From: Gaeumannomyces sp. JS-464
Lineage: Eukaryota; Ascomycota; Sordariomycetes; Magnaporthales; Magnaporthaceae
Length of the DNA stretch: 64,000 nucleotides
Direction: 5' to 3'
NCBI GenBank assembly: GCA_002197995.1
Contig: NGZR01000002.1
Location: forward strand, 5,146,001 to 5,210,000
Of the stretch, positions 23,960 through 35,706 are shown in pieces. How positions within the stretch are numbered: position 1 is the first letter of the stretch; each line of letters opens with the position of its first letter. The position numbers were made by a program, and so were the translations under genes. Below the pieces are notes generated by a model. That model made no database searches, was not told the DNA's origin, and worked only from the letters and a program-made list of their open reading frames with translations.

Positions 23960-24950
23960 CCCGGTTCCCAGAGCCTGAGATGTTTGCATCTCCCTCACCG
24001 AGCGTCAAATACCCAGTTGGACTGCTGCACTTCGGGCAATAGAGGATGTCGACAAACACGTCTGAGCCGAAGTAGCAGATGGTCTTCTTCAACAGAGAGG
24101 CTGCTGAAAACCTCGGCCGTCGGGAATCGTGCTGGGTGGTTGATGCGCCACATGTTGTGACTGTAAGGAAAGCGTTGGGAGTTGCCCATCTCGGAGAAAT
24201 CCCAGCTTCAGGACTGTAGCGTCAGCAACTAGCCGTCCATCGCGGTTGCAAGAGGTAGCAGAGGCCTATCCATGGCATCACGTACCTGATAGTGAAGTGA
24301 AAGTCGGCCTCAACGAGTAAGAGGGCCTGGTCCCATATTCCCCGGCTGACCACATTCCGCTGCCACACGGAGGACTGGTCAGAACACCGAATGTGTATCT
24401 GATGGGCGGGCCAAGAGCCTACGCTTCTCTCGCCGTGGCCCTCCGAGTGCTCTCAATGTCGCCGATAATCTCGAGGGCGACGTCACCCGGCGAAACATGT
24501 CGTGGAGCCAATGGGCTTGTTTGCTGGAGCAGCATGGCAATAGTTTCCGTAAAGAAGATTTTATTCCATAGTTGTTCCTGCTTCACCTGTTTGGTCTTGA
24601 GTGCCTTAGCTGGCTGTACCAGAATCGTAATCGCTCCGGCTTACGTCCGCTCTCTCAGGGTCTTGCCCATCAAAATGGCCTGTTTGTCTTTGTCTCACTT
24701 CAGCTTATACTGAGCAAATTTCAGCCCCAGTCCGATATGCCGGAGATATCTGCGGCGACGATAGTCGGCGAAGACTTCAAACCAGAAACTGTTGTGACCA
24801 ATAAGTCCCGGCATCGTACGCATACGCGTCGGAAACGTAAACCTTTTAAAAATGGCCTGCCGTTCTCTGGACAATGCTTGTAAGTTCCAAGAACAAGAAG
24901 TCAAATATTGAACGGCGCATTTGCCTTTTCTGGATATTGAGACAACTACC
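23960..24950 (-). pseudogene. Decayed coding remnant of unknown family
   Basis: On the minus strand, one reading frame runs from about 24940 to about 24455 with protein-like text throughout. It is broken by two in-frame stops, TGA at 24697-24695 and TAA at 24643-24641. Text on either side remains well ordered (YRRRRYLRHIGLGLKFAQY, ILMGKTLRERT, then QVKQEQLWNKIFFTETIAM). Both stops are one C-to-T step from Arg CGA and Gln CAA. A one-base shift near 24450 is followed by HIRCSDQSSVWQRNVVSRG, then a plausible intron and a block MWRINHPARFPTAEVF. A final block has a CPKC pair that could be half of a zinc ribbon. I do not recognise the family. The region is AT-richer than its neighbours. Confidence 0.45.
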
Positions 24951-27071
24951 TAGCAAATGGCGATATTCAGCTTCTAAAGTGATCCTATCGCCCCTTTTAA
25001 AGCTCAGGTACCGGCCTGTTCCTGCCGATAGAAGGCAGCCTATGTATTCCATCTCAAGGGGTGTCGGTTAGATCTCGCATCGTGCAGTGATAAAGGACTC
25101 ATAACCCGGCAACTGATAAGCCGCTATTTCTCCCGCCCGGCAGGAGCATTCTCGAACGGCAGACACAATCGATTGGTTTGCTCAACAGCCTTCCGGCGGG
25201 CTCCCGGCCTGGACTACGACCTGCGCCTTCAATTTTGCCCTCAATGTGAGCAGGTATCTGGGCTTCATAGAGGGAACAATGTAGCGGGGTATTTCCACCA
25301 GGCTGGAGAACATTGAGGCCAACACCTCAGTGTGCCAATCTCTTTTATCTCTCCTCTCCTTTTGCTTGTGTTCCCTTGTCCTCCCCGCTCCGGCCCAGGC
25401 AGAACATTGACCATAGAAACCCCACTCGCTGCGCCTGCCATCAGCCGAACCACCATATATGCGCCGTGTTTTCGTTGGCGGCTCGTTCTTCTGGTTCCTG
25501 TCTCGTTGCCCGCACGGACTTGTGCTTGGTCGGTGCCTGGCTTGCTGGACGTGTTGGGGAGGTTGATGACAGGAAGGGGATGGTCAATTTAGGCTCGAGA
25601 AAAAGAGGCTAGCGTCTCCAACGGGGTCGCACAGGTACTAGGCGGCAAAGGGTTTGGGCACTGGGCTGCGTGGGCGCGGTACTTTGAAGAGACCTCTGTC
25701 TCGCGCCCAAGGCAGCTGCCAGGCAATGTTTTGCCGGTGTATCGTCAGGCTCTACCGCGTGTGCCCGGTACTTGGCTCTGAGCTCTCACATGGCGGCTGA
25801 AGCAGCGGCGTGGCGGGCCTACGTCGACCTGCCGAAGGTCCTCACCTCTCTTTTGGAGCGCATCGTGCAACCCAAGCTCGAACAACAGCCTGGGACCGAC
25901 CACCTCACTTCCTCGCATGCCGCGTGGGCCCGCACCGGCCACCTCCCGCCATCTGTAATTTTGGGCGTCGCGGGCACAGCCAAAAAGAAAAAGAAAAAAT
26001 TATCATCGTTTGCTACTTTCCATCAGGGGCACCACCGACGTCGTCCATATTGAAATTGACCACGTGCACTGGCTGAGGGGTATCTCGCAAGCGACAAAGT
26101 AAATCGAGTTAAAAAAAAAAAAAAAAAAAAAAGGGTCCTGCAAGAAGAGGTGGAAAAAAAAGTCGGGGACTTGGCCTGGGCGGGCACTGTTTTCCTTCAT
26201 TTCGCGACGCCGTTGCACAAGCCGCCTCGGGCCACCACCACCACCACCCGACGGCCAACCAGCCTTTTGTTGTCCGAGTTTGATTCCCACCCGCAACTCC
26301 CACCCGCCCTCGAATGCTTGCATCCCCGACGACGACGAAGCACCGTTGACGGCGCCGACAGCGCCTGCTCCATTTCGCCGCGGGCATTGTGAATCCGTGG
26401 TCCGACCGATTTTTTCCCCATTGCCGCCGCGGCCGGGCTTGCTGGCTGGTTGGTCCCTGTCGTGTGTGGGCGCGTTCGGTGCGACCACCTGATCCATGAC
26501 TGCAGGCCTCTGCCAGGAACCTCATCCTGCTGCCATTGGGCCGGCCGACGTGCGATCCCATTCGAGTTTGCCAACCCGGCCGCCCTGCGCGCGATCCGTC
26601 ATCGCTGTCTCCTGAACCCTGAAAACGCAACAACGCCTGGCCCGAAAAATATGCGTCTGCGCGCGACCGCAGCCCCGTGATCGGCGATCCTTCCCTGTCC
26701 TCGACGCGATTCTCCCACCGAGCGACCGAGAGCGACCATCTCCTGCTGAGCCTGCCGCGCCATTCGAGCAGCGGCAACACGGTCCGGTCGGGCGCTGGCA
26801 AGAAATCCACTCGACGAGGCAATCGACCGCTGTGCAGGAGACACCGCCTCCGTCCGGTCTGGAAACCATCGCGGCTGCCGGTCCCGACTGCCCGCCATGG
26901 ACCCGATTGCTGGTCTGTCCGCCTACCTACTTCCCTACACATCTAGGTAACTAGCCGGGCACCCTGCTGACCGCAGCCCTTGATGTGCCGCCGTCCTGGA
27001 ACCCCTTGGGGGCCGATGGGCGCCGGCATGGGCGTCTTACAGGTGATTCTACAGTCGACCTGGCCGCTGCC
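24951..27071. other. Gene-free stretch upstream of the AT-hook gene
   Basis: About 2.1 kb with no recognisable coding region. It contains a 22-base A run at 26111-26132 and pyrimidine-rich DNA typical of fungal promoters and leaders. Alternative upstream exons of the AT-hook gene cannot be excluded, because the frame at 26985 is open into it. Confidence 0.45.
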
Positions 27072-30022
27072 ATGTCAACTTCCCCTAAGAGACAACGGAA
27101 GACCGCGACGGCGCTGCCACTCCCGTCGGGTACCCAGCCGGGACCGCCCCAAGCCTCGGATCCCTCTCAGCAGCACACAACCCAGCAGTTTGCGGCGCAA
27201 CCCCAGACACAGCAGTTGCAGCAGTCGCAACAACAGATGCCGCAGATGCAGCCCCGGCCCGAGCTCTCCCAGCAGTCGCCTGGCGATGTCCAGTTTGGTT
27301 CCGAATCCCCGGTGCCCGCCGCAGCTGGCTTCTATCCCAACCCCTACAGGGACGGGCGTGTTAGGAATCCGGTGCCGAGCAACCTGCGTGGGAGGGCGGA
27401 CCCTCATGGAGGCAGCTTCGGTGTTATGCACATCGACATCAACACAGCCGAGGCCAAGGCCAGGGACGAAATCGCCAAGCGAACCAGCGAACGAACCGAG
27501 CGAGCCGCGAAAATGGCCCAGCAGGCGGGATATGTGCCACTCTCCCGCAGGCGCTTCCCCCATCTTCCCACGAGCCCGACCGTAGCGAACGGCCCCCGGA
27601 CCGCCGTTTTGGATGCGAACCAGACCAAGGAAGAACAGGCGCGCCGTTGACCCTTCTCCGGAGCCTCAACCCCGTCTCCGTCGTTGATCAGATCTGCAAG
27701 GCCCTGGCCTACTTCGGGGGATCCCAGGGGCACCTGCGCCTCCGGATGGCAATTTCCCCGAAAGCGCGGATAGGAATGGCTCCGGTCGCCTGTTTGTTGG
27801 ATGGATTTCGGAGATATTCCCGCATATCGAAAGCACGCCGTCCTTGACCATGAGCCCCGCGAAATCTTTTGCGCAGCTCAACGAAGGGACGGGCGATGCC
27901 CCACCTCCCGAGACCAAGGAGTCAGTTGAAGCGGCCAAGAGGAAGGCCCAAGGGGAGCAAGGCAACGAAGGCGCGGAAGGACAAGGGAATAAAAAAGGGA
28001 ATGACCAAGGCGAAGGGGATGGCTGCCGCAGGTGCCGCTTCAGGCTCTGGGGAACAGAATGCCGCCGATGTGGATGGAAGCTGGGTCGACATGGACGAAA
28101 GTACCATGGATGCGACAGCGGCGCCGGGGCCGATGCCGCAGGATATATCACTGCCCCTAGGTGAACACCCCCCATACGTTCCGAAAAAGAGGGGGCGGCC
28201 AAAGGGGTCCAAGAACCGGCCCAAGGAGCCCGCTCCTGAAGGCGCAGAGCAAGCAGGAGGCGAGTGGGGCTCTCAGAATCCTACGCCCAAGACGAAGTCC
28301 AAGGGGAAGAAGAGCAAATCAGCGGCAGCGGCACAGGGCGACGGCGGGCCGCAGCCTGGAATCAACGGCCATGGCCAGGACGAGTCTGCGCCGTCGGGTG
28401 TCGAGTTTGCCCTGGCGGCGCTGCAATCATACAACGACACCAGCAGCATGGCTGGTGAGCACTCGACGTCATTTACACCAGCGAATCTTGCACCACACGC
28501 TCCTGCGGCCAGCAGCCCAATGCAACAAGCGCAACACCGGCAAACAAACGGAAGCGGAACGTAGCCAAGGCCACCACGGACGGGACCCAAGACCTACAAC
28601 CCGGCCCAAACGCCGGGCGGATCCAACGGTCTCCCCTCCCTAATGGCTTTGCACCACATGGCTCTGGGACTGTGCCGGTTCTGGCTCAGCCACCGGCAAA
28701 ACGCCAGCGTAAGACGAAGGAGCCCTCGAGCATGCACGAGCCAACAACCGCAGCCCAGGCCCAAGCAAACGACGCCACGTCCGAGGCAAGCGATGGTCAC
28801 TTCGATAGGGAGACTTTCGAAGCTCTCCAGTCTCAGTTGGAACAGGAAACCGAAACCGTGCGGAGGCAAGAGGAAACGCAGATGCATGCAATGCTGCCAC
28901 AGCTGCGAGCACAAGGTCAGCAGCAGAGCAGCCAGCTTCAGGGTATAGCTGGTCGTCAACAGGATCAGCGGCAGCAGCAGCAGCAATCGGCTTCACCACA
29001 CCCCAACAGCAGCAGCCGCACCAACCGCCGCCACCACAACAGCAGCAGCACATAGCCTCGACACAAATATCGGGGTCCGTTCAGGCGCCCCAACAACAAC
29101 GGCAGCCTTCTCGTAATACCTCGCAGTCGTACTTCACGCAGATCAGCAATGGCTCAGCCTCATATGGCCAACACTCTCCGCAGTCGCAGCAACAGCAGCA
29201 GCAACAACAGCAGCACCAGCAGCCATCTCAGTCGCAACAACAGCCGCAAACGCAACAGCACACGGCGCAGTTTCCCGCTCAGCAGACACAACAGCACGCG
29301 ACACAGTTCCCTTCCCAGCAGACTCACCAACACTACTCTGCCACGCCTCCGCAGCAGCAGGTCCAGCAAACGCAGCAGCAACAACCAAAGTACTCGACGG
29401 GATATCAGCCTCAACCATCGTATCCTGTGACCCAACCACAGCAGCCACAGCAGCAGCAGCCACACAGCAACAACAGCAGCAGCAACAGCAGCAGCAATAC
29501 CCAGCTTCGCAACAGCGCCACCAGCAGCAGGTTGTTGCGACCAACTCTCCCGTCTTGGTTACTCAAGCCTCAACAAGCGATAGCGGCTACAGGACGGCCA
29601 ACAACACGAACATGGGGTACAATGCTCAGTTCAATTCACAGCAGCGGACGCAGGCATCGGCATCCCCGTCTGTCAACGCATACACTCCAAATAGGACGCC
29701 CTCGTTTGGCGCCACAGCCTCCCGCCAACAGCAACAGCAACAGCAGCAGCAGCAGCAACCCCAGACACAGCAGGGCCAGGGAAATGTGGCAGCCAGCATG
29801 CAACCGTTTCACAATTTCGACGCCAACAATGCGGCATTGTTCGAAAACATGGGCCTGGACGGCTCGGGCCATGCCTCGCTCGGCCTCGGCACACCTTCCT
29901 ACAACATGAGCGGCGGTGTGGCGCGGTCATCGGCCGGCACCGCCGGCTTTGGCCCAGCCTTCGACTCGCTACAGGGGAACAACATGCGAGATCGATACTA
30001 TGGCGGCGGAGTGCGCCGTTAG
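27072..30022 (+). CDS. AT-hook, polyglutamine-rich nuclear protein, several apparent frameshifts
   Basis: The reading starts at ATG 27072 (MSTSPKRQRKTATA), which looks like a nuclear localisation signal. Two AT-hooks are visible, PRGRPKGSK at about 27935 and KKRGRPKGSK at about 28182; AT-hooks bind the minor groove of A/T-rich DNA. Next comes a basic PAKRQRKTKEPSS block, a predicted coiled coil near 28800-28920 and a long Gln-rich region to about 29790. The end (GTAGFGPAFDSLQ, stop at 30020-30022) is Gly-rich. Frame changes are needed near 27650, 27720, 27925, 28545, 28970 and 29465; several fall in homopolymers or CAG runs. The likely role is chromatin or transcription regulation. I cannot name an ortholog. 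Exact exon structure is uncertain. Confidence 0.7.
29168..29530 (+). repeat. CAG/CAA-rich polyglutamine tract
   Basis: Clustered CAG and CAA triplets encode broken runs of glutamine in the AT-hook protein. A second cluster lies at about 29728-29757. Triplets are mixed CAG and CAA. One frame change (about 29465) falls inside this repeat, where length errors are easy. Confidence 0.8.
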
Positions 30023-31494
30023 TCTCGATAGCGACTCCGGTTAAGCTTGCTTGGCTGCCTTTCTCTCGTGTGTTCCCATGAGGGCAGCTTGTGGGCTTCG
30101 ATTGTAGCGATTTGAACTTGGCTTGAACTTTTTTGGTCAATCTCATTTTCCACCAGCACTTGGGATGCGTGAAAGTGGGAGGTGCGGCAGTAGGGCTGGC
30201 ACGGCAGGATGGGTGGATGGGTGGATGGGTGGACTCCAAGGATCCGACGTAAACACGGCACATTTTTTCGTCGACGTCTTGTGAACCTTTACTTCTCTTT
30301 CCTCATTTCCCTCCGGCTGCTATCTTTCCGCAAGACGCTTGTTCTTGCTTGTTCTTGCTTTTCCTTCTTCCTCCTCTGCGCGCTTGGTCTTCCATTTCCT
30401 TCTTGTGGTCCAACTCTCTAGGCATATCGGGACAAAGTGGCGAAATTCTTCAAGGTAGTTTGGGGTCGTTTCAAAACCAAAACGGGCTACTGGTTTTTGT
30501 TTGGGTATTGGACTAGATAATGATACGGCTCATGACTACGACGGCGAGTATCCTTTTTGCTTGTTTCTTGTTTCATTTTTTTTTTTTTTTTCCAGCATCT
30601 GTCGGACAGGCTCTGCTACCCCACGTTAATACAATCACAGATATTGGCAGTGGCTTCCAATCTTGAAAGCTTTAGCTAAATCTTTGCTAGACACTGCCGG
30701 TCCATGTAGCTCTGTCAACGTGATTCTGAAGACGCAATGCCTGCATCTACCGCATCATACCAGACTGGAATTCAAGCGCGCAGACCAGAAAGCGAGCAAA
30801 AGCATCGTGTTGAGTGGTTTGATATACAGTCGGAGCCAGCATTGGGCAATGTTTGGTAGGATAAGAATAGCAATAAAAATAGGAACGACCCTTTGGATAA
30901 GAGGCCATATTCGCTTTGCCTCTAGAGACTCGTTAGGAAACGTGAGTACTGAAGATAACCTTTCTATATATCACGCCCTTTCTGGGCTGTCCTGATGAGA
31001 AGTGAAGGGGTTTGCTGAGAAGATGTGAAAAGGCCTAGAGAGGCCTCCGTTTGGCCCTCAAGGTATGCAGGCACCGCTACAAGACAAGAATCCAAAGATA
31101 GAAAGGTAAGAAAAAAAGCAAATGACCAGGAGAAAGAAAATAGGCGAAAAGAAGACAAGGTGAGAGAAATTGACAAAGGAAAGATGGCATAGTAATAGCA
31201 GTCGTGAACGCTAACTGTCAACCCTCGGCATGTGGCCGCGCCACCCGAATCAGGCCCTTATAACTCCAGTGATGCTTCCAAATAACCAATATTAACAACA
31301 GGAAAGAACAACAGGAAAGAGCATGCAAGAAAATATCCGGCCCAGGATAAGAGGCAGGTGGGTACGGTGTGTGGTATGGTAGGATATGGTAGGATGTGGT
31401 ATATAGTAGTCGGTGTTGTGTGATGTGACGTGTCGATGAGTGTGGAATTATGGTCAAAAGCGAAATGACCAGGCCAGATGCGGGGTCTCGAGCC
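30023..31494. other. Convergent 3' region, AT-hook gene and F-box gene
   Basis: Nearly 1.5 kb between two converging genes with no recognisable coding region. It contains GGATGGGT tandem copies at about 30206-30233, a pyrimidine-rich stretch near 30290-30420 and a T run at about 30576-30591. Confidence 0.5.
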
Positions 31495-33171
31495 TTATTC
31501 GATGGGATCGTCCTCGGTGGCCCCGGGAGGTGGTCTTATCGAATCGGAGATGCCATGTCCATACCACCATGCATCCTCCTCTTCCATGCCGCCCTCGCGG
31601 ATGAGGTCCAGCATCATCGTGGCGTTGCGCTTGATATCAGCGGGCCTCTCGACGATCTTGCGATCCAGGATGAGGGCCTCCGCAGTCGTGAGCCACATCT
31701 GCTGCAGAGGTGGTAGATCAGGTAGCAGCAGCGCCGCGTGTTCGTGCGAGAGGGGACCCATGGGCATGCCCAGCGCTAGGCTGGTGTTGAAGATGAAGCT
31801 GTTCCGCCGCCCAGGTCCCGAATCGACCGACTCGCGTCCACCGTGCATCGCCGCGTCTCCGTTGCATGCCGACGCCTTGTTCTCCTTCATGACTGCCATG
31901 GACTTTTTCCTACCCAACCTGAGACCACGCTTGGCCTTGGCCGTGCTGGGGTCGACCGGCTCCTGTGTGATGGACTTGTACCAGGTATCCACCGCTGCTC
32001 TGCGCGTGTTGTACCCTTTGATCTCCCAAAATTTCTCTGCCTGCCGCAGACCGCCGCAAATCAGGGCAGCCACGTGGACCTCGTCGGCCGGCTTCTCCCT
32101 GAGATAGCCCCTGACTGTTCTCTCGACACGGCCGGCGTAAGAAGGCGGCCGCAGTCTCCTGCAAAAAGATGCAATGACGAGTGGGAACACCTGGTGGACC
32201 TGAAGTAATGTTCGGTCATCGTACATGTTCATGACCTCGACCTCGATGGGGTTGAGGGTGTAAGGCATGTGCCGGATCCCAATTCCCTTGTTCTTCTGTA
32301 GATATTCGAGGTGGCGAGCCCGATACGTCTCGAAGAAGTGGAATATGGTGAAGATGAGGGGGATCAGGCGCCGCCTCATGCGTTCCCAGGCGGGGGCAAA
32401 CTCTCTTTTTTGCGCCTCGCTAGTCCTCAGGAAAATCTCCTTGGTCACGCGCTCGCAGATGAAGTAGGCCAGTTTGGCGGAAACGTGGAGACGGTGCCAA
32501 AGCCCACAGACGTGGTGGAGGTTTGGTTTCGTCCCTTCCGGCAGGGGTAAAGACGCTTGGCATAGGCCGGAATGTTGTGCTCCAGATGATAGCGCGCAAT
32601 CTGCACCTCGCTCATGGTTATCATGGCGTGCCACGCTCTTGACGCTAACCTGAGGTTCAAAATATCGGACAAGGGAAGTGAGACGATGATCTCGATCTGC
32701 AGCTCAGTCGGCAAGGCAAGAAAGAGTTGATCAATAGCAACACTGTCGAGACTCTAGTTAGTCGCTGGGTCCACGGGGGAACGGGATTGAGACACAGCAA
32801 GTATCTGCTAGTTTGACCAACGCATCATGATTTGCTACCAACCTTCGCGTCTTGGTGGAGACATCGCCGCATGAATCCCTCCTCAGGTTTGGCGGCTGCT
32901 CCGGGGTAGACTTGCTCTGGAAGAATTTGCCTAGCTTGAAATTTTTCCTCTTCTTTTGCTCAACCGATTCGAAAGCCTTGTACTCTCGTAATGGCAAAAT
33001 GAATCGGGAATGGGAGTGCGGTATCACAGACGCCTGAGCGCTTGATGGACCCCCGGCGGCCTGGTCTGTTCTTTGCTCCTCCTGATGGAGCTTCACAAAG
33101 TACATCTCCGAGCCGAACTCGGTAACGCGCGAGGGGTCCATCACTGCCGGTCGGGGCGGCTGTGCAGCCAT
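31495..33171 (-). CDS. F-box protein, substrate receptor of an SCF ligase, one apparent frameshift
   Basis: F-box proteins recruit substrates to SCF ubiquitin ligases through Skp1. Exon 1 (33171-32843) encodes a polar N-terminus with a Lys-rich patch (EQKKRKNFKLGKFF). After a GTTGGT...CAG intron, exon 2 (32742-31495) opens with the F-box, LALPTELQIEIIVSLPLSDI followed by LRLASRAWHAM. The remainder is a long helical region of the sort found in fungal F-box proteins of unknown target (LIPLIFTIFHFFETYR, WWYGHGISDSIR). A single missing C at about 32549 breaks the frame just after AYAKRLYP; restoring it gives continuous text. The usual start could also lie upstream, but ATG 33171 is the best placed. 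Confidence 0.82.
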
Positions 33172-35402
33172 GGTTGCGGATGTAGCGGCGAAGGGGCGCC
33201 TGCGACGACGAGGTGTGCGCGATCGTCTGGGATGTTCGACCAAGCCAGCCCCTTAGCGAGCGACCGAGAGCTCGACTGACTGAGTGGGGACGTTTATGAA
33301 GATGGTGCGCCTCAAATCAATCATGTTGGGACATCTGGGTTCGGCCGAGGTCTGACAGAGCAACCGCCCGAGACGATGGCCACGGCCGTCGAGGGCGGAT
33401 GCAATTGACGGGGCGCAGCAGCGTGCAATGGCGCTGGGGAGCGCTGTGGCCAGCAGGTCGTCCTCTGGCTCACCCACAGATGCCCGGGGTCGGGGGCAGC
33501 CCCGCCGTCGTTTCGCGGAATGGGAAGGATGAGAGGGCCCGAGATATTAGTAGCTAGTAGCTGAGGCGTGCGGGTGGTTGTCTGCGATGTAGCGAACTGC
33601 CCGATGTAGATGGCAGGCGAAAGCAATCGACAGGCGCGGAACCTATGAACCGTGGGCTCGTGATCTGTCTTCCTCTTTCCTCCACAAGAATCCAGTCAAG
33701 ATACAAGGCGCGCGGGCGGGGGAGAATGTAACGATTGGCAGAGCCCAGGGGCTACTTTGTTTGCGTCAAGTCGTGGAGCGGTTCGTGGCGCACCAGCCGG
33801 CCAGGTCGGGCGATGAGACTGAAAAACCGAGCGCGGGCTGGAATGACAGGAGCGGGCGATTGGGAGAAATTGGACGAAGACGACGTCGAGAGGGGGCCGT
33901 CGCAGCGTGTGAGCAGTCGCGAGGGCGGGCTGCGGGCGATCGTTCAGGCAGCGCGTTCCGAAACCGAGGTCGTCGCCCTCTCTCCCTCCAGCTCTCTTCC
34001 TTCCCTTCTCTTTCTTCTCGCCTTTCCCTCTTTTCGCCGTCTGCTGCCGTGGTGCTGTGATGGTCTGTCGGTCGTGGTCGCGCGCGGTGCAACGTTTCGC
34101 TCCCTGATGACAGGCTCGAAGCGCCTGCAAAGGAGGGGGTGGGAGTAAAGAAGAAAACAAGAATAGCAAGAAGATGGAGGGGAGAAGAGAAGGGCAAGCG
34201 GGCGCAAAACGGCCAAGAGAGTGATGATTGGGCCTGTTTCGGGAGCGTGGGGGGAGGCGCCAGCGACAGAGGCGAGTCGGGGTTGCCAATCGTGCTCTCG
34301 TTCCCAATGCAGCCTGGACGGCGGGTTGGGGGTCTTGTGGGAGACGGTGCGAGTGGTCGGTCCAGGGACGGGGAAGGCGGGCGAGAAGAAGAAGGATGGG
34401 GATGGAGCAGATTGACGGCGATGGGGGTCGCCAGTGTGCCAGTGTCAGTGTCGAATTCAGCAGCAGATGGGGATCATGGATGGACCACGGCGGTTTGGCC
34501 GGCGTAATAGTGGGGAGCGTATCGGGCCAGAGTCCACTGTGAGGGTCGGCCACGCTGGATGGGTGCGTCGCTTCCAGCACATGGGGGGGTGCCGTGGGTG
34601 CCAGTGGTGCCCTTGCTCTTGCGCACGCGAAGGCTGCCCGAGCAAACTGACAGAAAAGGCGCCTTAGCTCGGTATCATGGATCTGCTATTGGCCGATAGG
34701 CCGTCGCATCTCTGCTGTAATTGGGCCTGGTCCCCGATTCGGCCCTGCTTGGGCAAGCGTCCAGGGGTGGCTGTATCGCGGCAGTCTTGGCGAGGTACCG
34801 TGTACGACGGATTCTGCGGCCAGACCCCTGCGGCCTCGGCGACGCCAGAGTCATTGGTACCCGCCGCGGTGCTCTGGCAGGGCCTGCGCGCGAGCGGCCA
34901 TTGGGAAAACTTTCCGCACGTCGCAATTTAGCCGGAGCCGACGCCATCACAGCATGGCACGGGAAATAGAGAAGCGCATTGCATCGCATCTTTGGCACAC
35001 CCGGAGGCTAGGCTGATTGTTTTTCCCTTTCTGCCGGTGCGCTGCCAGCGGCCTTTCTGTGGTGGGCGGGCTGGCGGGAGGATCTGCCTGCACCTAGCAG
35101 AGGAGCCGTTCCTCGGTGCTGAGCCTGAGAGCCTTGTGCCTGACATCCTACGTATGTACACAGTCGTTGCACAAAGGAGGGTAAACCCGGCCTTACTGCG
35201 TACTCTGCAGATCTCCCTCGCCGTGCAAAAGAGAACGGGCCCAGCTCCAGCACCCAACTAACACACAAGCTTTTCGAGGCTCAGGTCTGGACTGGGCCAG
35301 ATGGCACATGCCCGAACCTGGCATGGAGGCTTGGGTGGCGAATGTCTCATGGCCGGGCACCTCCTTGGTGTTTTCTCCAGCACTGCAAGCAAGCAGCATC
35401 GA

Positions 35403-35403
<1 letters not shown>

Positions 35404-35444
<41 letters not shown>
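35404..35444. repeat. (CA)n microsatellite
   Basis: About 20 uninterrupted AC dinucleotides. A shorter CA-rich patch lies at about 35899-35922. Such repeats vary between strains. Confidence 0.95.
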
Positions 35445-35445
<1 letters not shown>

Positions 35446-35665
35446 CGGGCGAAGCTCCGGGCCGTCCGTGGCGGGCAGTGGTGATTAAAGGGAGTCGTTT
35501 CATACTCGTCACAGTTTATCCTGCGGCGGCGGCAGCAGCCAGTGGCGTGTGCGAGGAAGAAGGCTGCACGAACCATGCACCCCTCCGCCGCCCCGGCTTC
35601 CCGTCGCCCCTCACACCAGTCGCTGCAGGTCGTGTGGCCCGGCACTTGCAAAAGCAGGGAAAGCG

Positions 35666-35706
35666 AAAAAAAAAAAAAAAAAAAAAAGCAAAAAAAAAAA
35701 AAAAAA
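35666..35706. repeat. Paired A runs
   Basis: Two A runs of 22 and 17 bases are separated by GC. They lie 220 bases after the CA microsatellite in the same gene-free stretch. Confidence 0.9.

Noticed and set aside
24393..24883. Plus-strand frames of about 105 codons
   Set aside because: The minus strand of the same bases carries more protein-like text (the decayed remnant), so these are probably antisense shadows.
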